NCBI RefSeq assembly: GCF_026341815.1
Contig: NZ_JAPENX010000001.1
Span: 1,240,001-1,304,000 of the forward strand
Length of the DNA: 64,000 bases
Reading direction: 5' to 3'
From: Streptomyces sp. NBC_00572
Lineage (GTDB): Bacteria; Actinomycetota; Actinomycetes; Streptomycetales; Streptomycetaceae
Shown here in pieces: positions 63,787-64,000 of this stretch. The notes under the pieces were generated by a model that saw nothing but the letters and a program-made list of their open reading frames with translations, searched no databases and was not told where the DNA came from. Numbering within the stretch: position 1 is the first letter of the stretch; every line of letters begins with the position of its first letter. Position numbers and translations under genes: made by a program.

Positions 63787-64000
63787 ATGAAGGGGGACCC
63801 GATGGAGGGCCGTAGGAGAATCGTCGGCTGGGGGGTGCTGGCCCTGTGGGTGATCGTGATCGCCCTGGCCGCACCGCTCGCCGGAAAGCTCGGCGACGTA
63901 CAGCGCGACCGCGCCGTCGACTACCTGCCCGCGAGCGCCGACTCGACGCAGGTCGCGAACATCATGGAGCAGATGCCCGGTGGCGGCTCCACCGACCTCG
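63787..64000 (+). CDS. MMPL-family transporter, N-terminal part only
   Basis: 71 codons before the window ends. One hydrophobic helix (WGVLALWVIVIALAAPLAG) is followed by KLGDVQRDRAVDYLPASADS, matching the start of actinobacterial MMPL proteins (resistance-nodulation-division type, lipid or drug export). An ATG at 63787 has AGAGG four bases upstream, and a second at 63802 has AGGGGG six bases upstream; either could be used. The remaining 600-700 residues lie outside. Confidence 0.8.
   Translation, partial: MKGDPMEGRRRIVGWGVLALWVIVIALAAPLAGKLGDVQRDRAVDYLPASADSTQVANIMEQMPGGGSTDL

Overview
This window is chromosomal DNA of a Streptomyces-type actinomycete. G+C is very high throughout, third codon positions are almost all G/C, and GTG starts are common. 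It carries a characteristic gene set: an HrdA-like sigma factor beside dnaG, malonyl-CoA synthetase, an MreB-like protein, an AfsR-type regulator and a zinc-ribbon protein of the SCO2400 type. From memory of S. coelicolor, many genes correspond to the SCO2400-SCO2475 core arm, with accessory blocks inserted. No rRNA, CRISPR array, prophage or intact insertion sequence was seen.

Layout. 0-9.4 kb: a secreted M4 protease with divergent LysR gene, a pectate lyase, an EI24 membrane protein, a Ser/Thr kinase, Ohr, an alkenal/quinone reductase divergent from a MarR gene, and an imine-reductase-like enzyme divergent from a MerR gene. 9.4-22 kb: SCO2400-type protein, MreB-like protein, a GAF sensor-kinase relative with a degenerate ATPase part, a NarK-type transporter, MatB, a 1228-residue subtilisin-like protease, then an MFS/GNAT pair. 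22-28.6 kb: an AfsR-like regulator divergent from an SDR-flavodoxin-MFS operon; the space between them holds phased heptamer repeats typical of SARP/AfsR operators.

28.7-35.3 kb is the most unusual block. A P450-Nudix-class II terpene cyclase-ACP-ketosynthase operon with overlapping genes lies divergent to a wax-ester-synthase/DGAT-like gene, which is followed by a P450 remnant carrying decapeptide repeats. It looks like a small, atypical biosynthetic cluster. 35.4-36.4 kb: OhrR/Ohr pair. 36.6-44.5 kb: Tat-exported phospholipase C and a run of small membrane or stress genes (DUF7144, DUF2252, K+ channel, SHOCT, truncated GAP, amphi-Trp, ClC). 44.5-45.3 kb: a gene-poor stretch and three tRNA genes.

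45.5-64 kb: YtxH protein, xylulokinase-like FGGY kinase, a heterodimeric ABC exporter, a TerD-domain protein, hrdA, dnaG, an FAD reductase, dgt, a sirohydrochlorin chelatase, GNAT, aquaporin family, SanA family, molybdopterin nitrate reductase, and the start of an MMPL transporter. The NarK-type transporter, FAD reductase, chelatase (siroheme for nitrite reductase) and nitrate reductase fit assimilatory nitrate reduction. A good match to a GlnR box lies upstream of the chelatase gene and a weaker one upstream of the nitrate reductase gene.
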